A program made the translations under genes and the position numbers. From contig CANCVE010000041.1 in the NCBI GenBank assembly GCA_947381435.1, positions 1 to 33,690 of the forward strand: a stretch of 33,690 nt of DNA. The letters are read 5' to 3'. Below, piece by piece: positions 8,312 to 16,700 of the stretch (position 1 is the stretch's first letter; each line of letters opens with the position of its first letter). The notes below the pieces were generated by a model. The model was not told the DNA's origin. It was given only the letters and a program-made list of their open reading frames with translations, and did no database searches. Source of the stretch: Chitinophagaceae bacterium (lineage in GTDB: Bacteria; Bacteroidota; Bacteroidia; Chitinophagales; Chitinophagaceae).

Positions 8312-8731
8312 ATGAAATTTGATATGATTAGAACGGTTTCTATAGGATTGATAATACTATTGGCTGCCTGCGGAGAGGCAAGTGAAAAACCAAGTGCCGA
8401 TAAAACGGATAATGGATCAAAAGTAAAAGTAGATACCTCTGAACTGGCTGAAACCGGTCAAAGCATATTTCTGCAACAGTGTGCTTCTTGCCACGCAGTT
8501 AATATGAACCTTTCTGGGCCTGCATTGAAAGGAGTAGAAAAACGCTGGAAAAGCAAGGAGAAGTTGGCAGCTTTTATTCATAACTCGCAAGCTGTCATTT
8601 CGTCAAATGATGCTTATGCACAAGATCTGTTCGAGCATTGGCATAAAGTGCAGATGCCACCCTTTCCTTCAATAAAAGAAGAAGAAATAACAGCTATTCT
8701 CGCTTATATTAAGCATGCTGAAAGTAATTAA
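8312..8731 (+). CDS. Small cytochrome c lipoprotein
   Basis: From the ATG at 8312 the product has 139 residues. A lipoprotein signal ends in LLAAC (Cys20). A low-complexity charged linker follows, then a single-heme cytochrome c domain with CASCH at 57-61 and a likely distal Met ligand in KVQMPPFP (Met115). The open frame runs back to 7970 through the repeat array and into arfB, but that extension has no protein character and would bury the signal peptide. TATATTTG at 8299-8306 matches the Bacteroidota -7 consensus TAnnTTTG but sits very close to this ATG. The ATG at 8324 (MIRTVSIG) is therefore an alternative start. It is likely an electron carrier anchored in a membrane, possibly serving the nearby peroxidase. 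Confidence 0.85.
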   Translation: MKFDMIRTVSIGLIILLAACGEASEKPSADKTDNGSKVKVDTSELAETGQSIFLQQCASCHAVNMNLSGPALKGVEKRWKSKEKLAAFIHNSQAVISSNDAYAQDLFEHWHKVQMPPFPSIKEEEITAILAYIKHAESN

Positions 8732-8749
8732 TCCTCATAAACACTAATA

Positions 8750-9409
8750 ATGCGTGCTGTTGCTTACCTCAAATACTTTTTTTATATAGCATGGCATTGG
8801 AATCCGATTATTGCTACCCATATTCTTTATCATGAAATAATAGGAGAGAAGAAATATGGCATCAATTCCATCGGCATCGATAACTTAGAAACGCTTGAAA
8901 GCAATCAGTTAGATCATGCTACCATCTATATGCCCGCCATTTACTCGATGCTGGAACTTGTTTTTGAAAAAATAAATATTACTGGGTTTAATCACTTTTT
9001 GGATATTGGTTGTGGTAAAGGCCGTGCTATTTGTGTTGCTGCTGCTAAAGGATGCAAAATGGTGAGTGGTATCGAATTTTCGAAAGAGCTTTGCATGGAT
9101 ACATTGCAAAATCTTTCCATAATTCAGCAAAAGAAACCCGCCATTTTGGCCAAAGTAATAAATGCTGATGCCTACACTTACACAATTCCTGCAGATGTAG
9201 ATTGTATTTTTCTTTTTAATCCTTTCGATGAATATCTCATGAAAGGGGTTGTTAGAAACATTCAGAGTTCATTGGCATCTAATCCCAGAAAGATTACAAT
9301 CATTTATGCTAATCCTCTATCAAAAAACCTCTTTGAGGAAGCGGGCTTTAAAGAAACATTTTATAGTAAAAAGATGCGTTATATAGAAGTCAGTTTACTA
9401 GAAATTTAA
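8750..9409 (+). CDS. Class I SAM-dependent methyltransferase
   Basis: The 219-residue protein has motif I FLDIGCGKGRA (83-93) and an acidic residue at the end of strand beta-2 (GIEF, Glu109), both used to bind S-adenosylmethionine. Later hydrophobic strands such as VDCIFLFNPFD fit motif IV of a Rossmann methyltransferase. The N-terminal 70 residues are aromatic-rich and have no recognised domain. The acceptor substrate is unknown. The gene starts 18 bp after the cytochrome c stop and is probably co-transcribed with it. It converges on endonuclease III across a short repeat. Confidence 0.78.
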   Translation: MRAVAYLKYFFYIAWHWNPIIATHILYHEIIGEKKYGINSIGIDNLETLESNQLDHATIYMPAIYSMLELVFEKINITGFNHFLDIGCGKGRAICVAAAKGCKMVSGIEFSKELCMDTLQNLSIIQQKKPAILAKVINADAYTYTIPADVDCIFLFNPFDEYLMKGVVRNIQSSLASNPRKITIIYANPLSKNLFEEAGFKETFYSKKMRYIEVSLLEI

Positions 9410-9414
9410 ACTAT

Positions 9415-9473
9415 AGTTGAAAGTCAACTCACAACTCACGACTCACGATTCACGCCTCACAACTTTCGACTTA
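9415..9473. repeat. Short-word repeat/hairpin at the methyltransferase-nth convergence
   Basis: Words of the form ctcacaa/ctcacga/ttcacg repeat about every 8 nt from 9427 to 9462. They are bounded by agttgaaagt (9415-9424) and its near inverse actttcgact (9462-9471), which pair at 9 of 10 positions. The element overlaps the last roughly 30 bp of nth. It has the style of the other intergenic hairpins in this window. Confidence 0.6.
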
Positions 9474-10096
9474 TAATATTTACAAATATCTTGCAATCCA
9501 CAGCCATCGCATTTAGGATTGCGTGCAGTGCAATGATATCTGCCAAAAAGTATTAACCAATGATGCGCTTTGTGCACCATTTCGGGAGGAATATGTTTAA
9601 TTAATTGTTTTTCAGCGGCCAATGGGGTAGTTGCCTTATTGGTTAATCCTATTCTTGCACTCACCCTAAATACATGCGTATCTACGGCCATATTTGGTTG
9701 CTCATCAATTACACTTGTAATTACATTGGCCGTCTTTCTACCAACTCCAGGCAATAAAACTAATTCATCCACCGTCATCGGTACATTGCCATCAAACCGT
9801 TCTTCCAAAAGTTTAGCCATACCAATAAGGTGCTTTGTTTTATTGTTTGGATAAGAAATACTTTTAATTAATGGAAACAATTCTTCGAATGTGGCCTCCG
9901 ACAAGTCCTTTGGCGAAGGATATTTGCTAAAGATAGCAGGCGTAGTTAGGTTTACTCGTACATCGGTACACTGGGCAGACATAATAACAGCTACCAATAA
10001 TTGATAAGGATTATCGTAAACCAATTCTGTTTCTGCATTAGGGATTGCCTCTTGAAAGTACTCGATGGCAATTTTATACCTTTCTTTAATAGTCAT
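9443..10096 (-). CDS. nth: Endonuclease III (DNA glycosylase/AP lyase)
   Basis: The 217-residue protein has the helix-hairpin-helix LPGVGRKTAN (115-124) containing the catalytic lysine K121. The catalytic aspartate D139 lies in MAVDTHVFRVSARIGL. The [4Fe-4S] cluster motif C-X6-C-X2-C-X5-C is formed by Cys189, 196, 199 and 205. Length and motif order match Nth closely. It removes oxidised pyrimidines and cleaves the abasic site in base-excision repair. The last few codons (encoding VVRRES) fall in a short-word repeat, suggesting the C-terminal tail has been rewritten by repeat growth. It lies 24 bp downstream of a MarR regulator on the same strand. Confidence 0.95.
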   Translation of the reverse strand: MTIKERYKIAIEYFQEAIPNAETELVYDNPYQLLVAVIMSAQCTDVRVNLTTPAIFSKYPSPKDLSEATFEELFPLIKSISYPNNKTKHLIGMAKLLEERFDGNVPMTVDELVLLPGVGRKTANVITSVIDEQPNMAVDTHVFRVSARIGLTNKATTPLAAEKQLIKHIPPEMVHKAHHWLILFGRYHCTARNPKCDGCGLQDICKYYKSKVVRRES

Positions 10097-10120
10097 AAGT
10101 AGGGATTGTAAAGAACATTT

Positions 10121-10546
10121 CTAAGCTAATTTATCAGCAAGGGTACACATGCTAAATACCATTCGTTCACGTTCGTGTATATCAATCAGGCAGCAAGAGT
10201 TTTTTTCAAAGTCTTCTAAACAATCTTTTAATGAAGGCAATAATGCCTTTCCTTCCGAGGATGGGAATACAAGTGTTGTTTTTCCTTCAGTTGATCTGGT
10301 TACTAGTTTCTTCTCCTCTAGCTTTTCTATCAGCCTTGTAATGGTGCTAGGGCTAAGTTGAAGATGATTGGCCAAGCAACCAGGCTGCAAACCGGGTTGT
10401 TCTAAAACCATCAATAAAAGATAGGCATGACTTGGTGAAAGCTTTACTGGTTTCCAACTTTCTATCGCTAGCTTCTCTACTTTTCTTGCCAACGTGTTTG
10501 CAGCAAAATAGAGGCATTTGTTGTATTTACTTTCGGTTGCTTTCAT
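10121..10546 (-). CDS. MarR family transcriptional regulator
   Basis: From the ATG at 10546 (MKATESKYNK) the product has 141 residues, the usual MarR size. An in-frame ATG at 10585 would add 13 residues, including YYICCS, that have no family counterpart. The winged helix-turn-helix is clear: QPGLQPGCLANHLQLSPSTITRLIEKLEEKKLVTR, shown here only as a location near residues 49-82. The dimerisation helices are at both ends. A CC pair in the C-terminal half (EKNSCCLID) might sense thiol stress, but this is speculative. It may regulate itself and nth, or the divergent region upstream. The ligand is unknown. Confidence 0.85.
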   Translation of the reverse strand: MKATESKYNKCLYFAANTLARKVEKLAIESWKPVKLSPSHAYLLLMVLEQPGLQPGCLANHLQLSPSTITRLIEKLEEKKLVTRSTEGKTTLVFPSSEGKALLPSLKDCLEDFEKNSCCLIDIHERERMVFSMCTLADKLA

Positions 10547-10585
10547 TGAGCAGCAAATATAATAAGCCAAAGTTTGTATATACAA

Positions 10586-11220
10586 ACAAGCTGTTGCTAT
10601 TCTGGAAAAAAAGAAGCATCTATTTTCTTAGTGAATACAAAAAGCCTTTCGTATGTTGACTAATGAGTTTTATAGCTACATTATGAAGCAGTGTAATAGA
10701 ATATTTTTATAAATCTAAAGATTCGTAGTTTTTGGGTTAACTCATTTACAAAAGGCTAGCTAAACATTTAGATTGTCTAATTGTTTCTATAAACGAATTG
10801 TTGGTTTTTGATTAAATCTGTGTGCTAAACAACTAGATTCATGGTTCTTTTTTATTATATCTATAAAGTTGAACTTTTTCTTCATCAATTGAGTTAATAA
10901 TATTTATCTTGACAAAAAACATAATTGCGAAGCGGCAAGATTGTGCTAATTGCTGTTGTATTGTCAATTTAATGTAGTGTTACTATTTTTCCTTGATGTA
11001 CGATTGATGTAGTGCGGAAACATATAAACACTTCCAACTTTATACCCGATGTAGTATTGAAGTGTAATGTTTGTAGTGTCACTAATTCTTCTACAACTAC
11101 TTTTACAATTCAAATTTTCTTGTTTCCCATTTTTAAAAACGACTGACGATTAATTGCCTCTAGCTGTTTAAATCATGGAAATTATGAAAATATTATTATT
11201 TAATTTAAAAACAGAAAAAA
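10586..11220. other. 635-bp divergent intergenic region
   Basis: This AT-rich stretch lies between the MarR regulator (minus) and the secreted carbohydrate-binding protein (plus). No convincing coding frame or RNA gene was seen. The right half repeats the word gatgta or gatgtagt (around 10996, 11006 and 11049), and the last 170 bp share several elements with the SusC upstream region. Confidence 0.55.
11051..11145 (+). promoter_or_regulatory. Probable promoter/leader of the T9SS carbohydrate-binding protein
   Basis: In order, this region holds gtagtattgaagt (11051-11063), ttgtagt (11071-11077), TACTTTTA (11098-11105, one off the Bacteroidota -7 consensus TAnnTTTG) and tttcccatttttaaaaacg plus actg (11123-11145). 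The same four elements occur in the same order ahead of SusC. The spacing between the promoter-like boxes (24 nt) is longer than the usual 19-21. Confidence 0.4.
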
Positions 11221-13053
11221 ATGAAAAAAAGTTACGCTCTATTTGCCATTCTATCCTTGTTTGCTTTCAAGGTTTTTGCCCAACCCACAACTGCTGCTGC
11301 ACCTCCAACAGCCAACAAGGCAAATGTTATTTCTTTATGGGGTAATTCTTACACAAATGTTGCGGGTACTAATTGGTTTCCAGGTTGGGGTCAAAGTACG
11401 CAAGTTGCTTACTCGAAAATTGGGGGTGACACAACCATTAATTATTCGAGTTTAAACTATGAGGGTGTTTCTTTTGCTAGTCCAATAAACATCACCAACA
11501 TGGATTCTATCCATTTTGATATTTGGACATCAAATTGTACCTCATTAGATATTAGGCTTATCAACTCGGCAGCTGTATCTGGTACTGGTAACCCAATTCA
11601 GCCAAACTTTACTGCTACACTTAAAACAAACACTTGGAATAGTCTTTCAATTGCAATCTCTCAGTTTGCAGGCCTTAAATTGGGTCTGTTAGATCAAATG
11701 TCTTTTACTGGTTTAACGCCTGCCGCAGGCGGTAGTATTTATTTGCAAAACATTTATTTTTCTTCTCATGTAAATCTGCCAACTATTTCTGGCTTTACAA
11801 TCCCTTCAAGCTTATTAGTTGGTGCAGCACCATTTACTATTACAGCACCAACAAGTAATAGCACTGGCGCATTCACTTATTCTAGTAGTGATTCTAGTGT
11901 GGCAATTATCAGCGGGAATACAGTAACCATTGTAGGTGCTGGTACCACCGTTATTACGGCAAACCAAGCAGCAGCCGGAAGCTACTCTAGTGGTTCTGCT
12001 TCTGCTACATTAGTTGTTTCTTTTGCACCACCTACTACGGCAGCATCAATGCCAAATAAGGCAGCAGCAAACGTTATTTCAATTTGGGGAAACCATTACA
12101 CAAACGTTTCTGGAATTAATTTTAGACCAGATTGGGGTCAAGCAACACAAATATCACTTTTGAATGCAGGAGGAGATACTACATTAGAATACAGTGCATT
12201 AACTTATGAAGGGATTCAATTTGCTTCACCAATTGATGTTTCAAAAGCTGAATCACTTCATTTAGACATTTGGTCGCCAAATTGCACTTCAATCATTTTA
12301 AACATTATTAATTCTGCATTAGTAACAGGCGGAACACCTGTTCAAATTCCATACACAATTGCATTAACCAAATCAGGCTGGAATAGTGTTGAAATACCTA
12401 TGAGTGCATTTAAAGGTCTTGATTTCTCTAAGATTGATCAGTTTATGTTTGTTGGAGATTCTCCTGCAATGGGTGGTGTTATTTACTTGCAGAATGTTTA
12501 TTTCTGGGCTGCAGGTCCTTTGGCTGTTAAAATAGATGGACTTAAAGCAAGTTTAAATGGTAATAGTGCAATAGTTTCTTGGAAATCATTAACTGAAAGC
12601 GGATTGAAAGGTTATAATGTACAACATAGCACCGATGCTATCAATTGGACTTCATTGAAGCAAGTGGCTAGTCAAGGTAATAATGCTAACTACAGCTTTA
12701 CTGATAACTCAATCGTGGCTGGTACAAACTACTACCGTTTGGGTTTTGTAGACGCTATGGGTAAAACAACTTATTCTACAACTGTTTCTGTTGATAATGC
12801 AAAAGCAATAGGTATATCATTCTACCCTAATCCAGTTAAGAGTGTATTGAATGTAAAAATTGCTTCAGTGCAAAGTGCTACAGCAACTATTAGTTTGGTT
12901 ACGCAAACTGGTAAGACTGTTAAATCTATTCAATTAATTAAAGGAGCAAGCAATGTTTCTTTTGATGTTGCAAATGTTGCAAAAGGCACATATTTGGTTG
13001 TTTTAAGAGATATAAATACAACTAACACGTCTAAGGTGATAGTTGCAAACTAA
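11221..13053 (+). CDS. T9SS-secreted protein with two carbohydrate-binding-like modules
   Basis: The 610-residue protein has a signal peptide ending about residue 20 (KVFA-QPTT). It carries two homologous modules of about 150 residues (about 34-180 and 283-428), both running from NVIS.WGN.YTNV to GG.IYLQN.YF. Between them is a Big_2-like Ig domain (187-267). A fibronectin-like domain follows (433-525, YNVQHSTDAINWTSL), and a C-terminal T9SS type A sorting domain (about 530-610, starting ISFYPNPVKS). The paired modules resemble beta-sandwich domains often fused to GH16 enzymes in Bacteroidota, so glycan binding is likely but not proven. There is no catalytic domain. It is probably surface-attached or released and may capture beta-glucan for the neighbouring locus. 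It shares upstream elements with SusC and is closed by a strong terminator. Confidence 0.78.
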   Translation: MKKSYALFAILSLFAFKVFAQPTTAAAPPTANKANVISLWGNSYTNVAGTNWFPGWGQSTQVAYSKIGGDTTINYSSLNYEGVSFASPINITNMDSIHFDIWTSNCTSLDIRLINSAAVSGTGNPIQPNFTATLKTNTWNSLSIAISQFAGLKLGLLDQMSFTGLTPAAGGSIYLQNIYFSSHVNLPTISGFTIPSSLLVGAAPFTITAPTSNSTGAFTYSSSDSSVAIISGNTVTIVGAGTTVITANQAAAGSYSSGSASATLVVSFAPPTTAASMPNKAAANVISIWGNHYTNVSGINFRPDWGQATQISLLNAGGDTTLEYSALTYEGIQFASPIDVSKAESLHLDIWSPNCTSIILNIINSALVTGGTPVQIPYTIALTKSGWNSVEIPMSAFKGLDFSKIDQFMFVGDSPAMGGVIYLQNVYFWAAGPLAVKIDGLKASLNGNSAIVSWKSLTESGLKGYNVQHSTDAINWTSLKQVASQGNNANYSFTDNSIVAGTNYYRLGFVDAMGKTTYSTTVSVDNAKAIGISFYPNPVKSVLNVKIASVQSATATISLVTQTGKTVKSIQLIKGASNVSFDVANVAKGTYLVVLRDINTTNTSKVIVAN

Positions 13054-13078
13054 GTAAATAAACATGCCCCACGCATAC

Positions 13079-13111
13079 AAAAAGAGGTTACCAGTTTGGT
13101 AGCCTCTTTTT
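13079..13111 (+). terminator. Rho-independent terminator after the T9SS protein gene
   Basis: Arms aaaaagaggttacc (13079-13092) and ggtagcctcttttt (13098-13111) pair over 14 bp with one G-U wobble and a 5-nt loop, ending in a T run. It isolates the T9SS gene from the SusC operon. Confidence 0.92.
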
Positions 13112-13148
13112 CATTAAATGATTGTGTTCCGCTCTAAATAGTTCTTAA

Positions 13149-13442
13149 TTGAGCTCTCCAATGAGGTCATTGAACTCTCCAATGAGACCATTGGACTCTC
13201 CAATGAGACCGTTGGACTCTCCAATGAGGTCATTGGACTCTTCAATGAGACCGTTGGACTCTCCAATGAGGTCATTGAACTCTCCAATGAGACCGTTGGA
13301 CTCTCCAATGAGACCATTGGACTCTCCAATGAGGTCATTGGACTCTCCAAAGAGACCATTGGACTCTCCAAAGAGACCGTTGGACTCTCCAAAGAGACCG
13401 TTGGACTCTCCAATGAGGTCATTGAACGCTCCAATGAGGCCA
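13149..13442. repeat. 21-bp tandem array B (14 units)
   Basis: Fourteen contiguous units of exactly 21 bp with no indels. Each has the form ttggactctccaa followed by tgagaccg or tgaggtca. Variation is confined to a few positions: a/g in the first half, t/a in the middle, and three alternative endings (ggtca, gacca, gaccg). The unit has two dyad centres, ttgga-ctc-tccaa and ccaatga-gg-tcattgg, so both strands look alike and the RNA could fold into many small hairpins. The array lies between the terminator and the SusC promoter region. It is open in several frames on both strands, as expected for stop-free 21-mers, and it is not treated as a gene. Confidence 0.95.
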
Positions 13443-13617
13443 TTTACTACCACAATCAGATAGTTAAAAGTTAATAAACTTAAAAAGAAAGTAGAATATG
13501 TATTGATTAAGTTTATTTGGGAAACAACCATTTGCATAAGAATTTAATTATTTAACCCTGAGAAGGTGCTGATGTACCAAAATCAATGCTTTAAAGCATA
13601 AAATAACTCTTTTTGTA

Positions 13618-13714
13618 GTAGTATTGAAGTAGGTTTAAATTACTTGTAGTAGTTGATGTAACTATACTTTTGTGCTTTGAATATTTAGATTTGTCTTTTC
13701 CATTTTTTAAAACG
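13618..13714 (+). promoter_or_regulatory. Probable promoter/leader of the SusC operon
   Basis: TACTTTTG at 13665-13672 matches the Bacteroidota -7 consensus TAnnTTTG, with TTG at 13644-13646 as a possible -33 box 18 nt upstream. Upstream lies gtagtattgaagt (13618-13630), and downstream ttttccattttttaaaacg (13696-13714). All have counterparts ahead of the T9SS protein gene. The word tgctttgaatat (13673-13684) recurs at 22003-22014 ahead of the second operon. Confidence 0.5.
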
Positions 13715-13722
13715 ATTGTATT

Positions 13723-16700
13723 ATGAAATTAAAAATCAAGTTATTATTTATTGGTGTTTTTTTGGGAAGCCTCGTTTTGCAGGTTTTTGCCCAAACAAAC
13801 TTCGTAGTAACGGGAAGTGTTAAGAATAAAACCACCGGTGAAGCATTAGTGGGTGCATCGGTAGTTAATGACAAAACCCACAAATCCACGCTTACAAACG
13901 AAATTGGCAAGTTTACTATCTCTGCCGAAAAAGGTGCAACCCTTACTATCACTTACATAGGCATGTCTCCTTTCAAGTACAAGGTCAATTCAGCCAATGA
14001 GTTGACTATTGCAATGGAAGAAGATATCAAAAAGAATGAGGAGGTAATTGTAGTTGGTTATGGCACACAAAAAGTAACTAAAGTATCTGGTGCTATCTCT
14101 ACCATTAAGAGTGCCGACATTGAAAAATTAAAACCAGTAAGGGCAGAAGATGCTTTGCAAGGCAGGGCATCGGGAGTAACTGTAGTTTCTAACGGTTCTC
14201 CTGGCATTAAGCCTACAGTGTTAATTCGGGGTATACCTTCATATACTGGTAATGATCCATTGGTTGTTATTGATGGTGTTGCTCAAACATTAGATGATTT
14301 AAACTCGATTAGTTCAGCCGATATAGAATCTATCAATGTATTAAAAGATGCAGCAGCTACTGCTATCTATGGGGTTCACGGTGGGAATGGAGTTATTTTA
14401 ATTACCACAAAAACAGGAAGGAAAAATAAAAAGCCAGAAATTAATGTAAGTAGCAATTATGGTATTCAAGAAGCCACAAGGCAAATGCCCTTACTAAACG
14501 CTACAGAATACGGCGCAATAGTTAATGAAGGAAGCTTGGCGGATGGAGGAGCGGCTCCTTTTACAGACTTGTCAAAGCTTGGCATTGGAACAAATTGGCA
14601 AAATCAAGTTTTTCATCATTCAGCACTGCAATCTCATTCCATTACAGCAAGAGGTGCAAGTGAAACAATTAATTATTTTGTTTCAGGTGCTTTCACTGGG
14701 CAAGATGGTATAATTGGTGGAGGCGATAAGTCATATTTTAAAAGGTACAATGCTACTGCAAATTTTAGTGCAGACGTAACTTCTAAATTGAAAGTTACTG
14801 CCAATACAAGTTTTGTAAACATTAAAGGAGCAGGTATTCCAGAAAATGGTTTCAATAGTGTTTTAGGAAATGCAATCAATTTTGACCCTACTGTTTCCAT
14901 TTATAATACTATTCCGAACTCTTACGGTAAGTACAGTTATAGTAATAATATACTTTCAGAAAATGTAAATCCACTAACTCAATTAGATAATACATATAAT
15001 AAATCTAACACTAATAAGTTATATGGTAAAATTGAGTTACAATATGAAGTTGCAAAGAACCTGAACTTTACTTCTAGGTATGGTTACACGAATGTGGACA
15101 TAACTGGCAAAAGTTTTTCACCTTTAGCTTTCTATGGTCCTGCAAACCAATTATCCACCTTAAATGCCGATGGTTCTACTATTGCCGGTTCTCATAATAC
15201 AGTTTCTCAGTATAAAACTACTTATTATAATTATAGTTTTGAGAACTATGCAACTTATAACTTCAAGGTACACCGTGATCATAATTTTGAAACATTGTTA
15301 GGTATCACAATGGCAAAAAACACAAGTAACTCTATAAGTGGATCAAAGAAGGATGTTCAATTTAACTCTTGGGATTTTGCTGAAATATTTGCCGCTACAG
15401 GTTCTGCTATAAATTCTTCTATTACAACTGGCAAATCTGAAAAGAGAAACCTTTCTTACTATGGAAGAATAAACTATGACTACTCAGGAAAATATTTAGC
15501 TTCCTTTTCACTCAGAAGAGATGGTTCAAGTGTTTTTGGTCCTGAAAAGAAGTTCGGTAACTTTTATGCTACATCACTTGGATGGGTTATTTCATCAGAG
15601 AAATTTTACAATCCTAACATTGTTGAATATTTAAAATTAAGAGGTAGTTATGGTATTACTGGTAGTGATGTGGTAAGTCCACAATATCAACAAATTTCTT
15701 CTATCCCTTACACTTACGGTTTGGGGCAAAATACTGTTTACACTTTTGGCAGCAACACCACTACCACTGGGGCAACAATATTGTCATATGCTAACAATGC
15801 CTTATCGTGGGAAACCCAAAAGCAATTGAATGCTGGGTTTGACGCAAGATTATTTAAAAACAAAGTCTCTTTAAGTGTTGATTATTTTGATAAACGCGTA
15901 AGCGGTTTGCTATTTACCCCAGCTATTTCACTTTACTTAGGTGCAGCACAGCCTTCTATTGCTAACGTGGGGGATACAAAAGTGTCAGGTTTAGACATTA
16001 GCATTGGATATACCGATATGATTTCAAAGGACTTTAAATTTAGTACCAATGCTACTTTCACTACTTCTAAAAACATGGTAACTTATACTGGTGGTAATCA
16101 AATAATTTCTGGTGGTTGGTACGGGGTGCAATCACAGTCAGTTACTAGATTTCAAAAAGGCTTCGCACCTGCTTATTTCTATGGTTATAAAACAAAAGGT
16201 TTATTTCAAACAGTAGATGAAATAGCTAAAAGTCCAACTCAAGCAAATGCAAAACCTGGTGATATAAAATATGCAGATTTGAATAGAGATGGTATTATCA
16301 ATGATTCTGACAAAACAACTGTTGGAAATCCCTATCCCAAGTTTACGATTGGTTGGAGCATTTCTTTAGAATACAAAGGATTTGATTTTACTACCTATTT
16401 ATATGCTTCTGTGGGCAATGACATTTACAGAGCGTATGAAAGAAACTCACAATTCTCAAATAAATATAGAGGTATACTTTCAAGATGGACTGGACAAGGT
16501 ACTACCAATGATGCTAAAAGTCCAAGGGTAACTTTTACTGACGAAAATAATAATGCAAGAGTGTCTGATAGATATGTGGAAGATGGATCTTTCTTAAAAG
16601 TAAAGGATCTTCAAGTTGGATATACATTTCCAAATAAACTATTTAGAGATGCTTTTAATAAAATACGGATTTATATGCAGGTTAAAAATGCAATAACGCT

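Noticed and set aside
10586-11220. Small RNA or short gene in the divergent region
   Set aside because: No frame with coding character and no stable structured RNA motif could be recognised by eye.
13149-13442. CRISPR array
   Set aside because: Units are contiguous 21-mers without unique spacers, and no cas genes are present.
13114-13537. Open frames on both strands through array B giving heptapeptide strings such as SLESPTV
   Set aside because: A stop-free 21-bp unit is open in matching frames on both strands by arithmetic. No start context, signal or non-repeat domain supports a protein.
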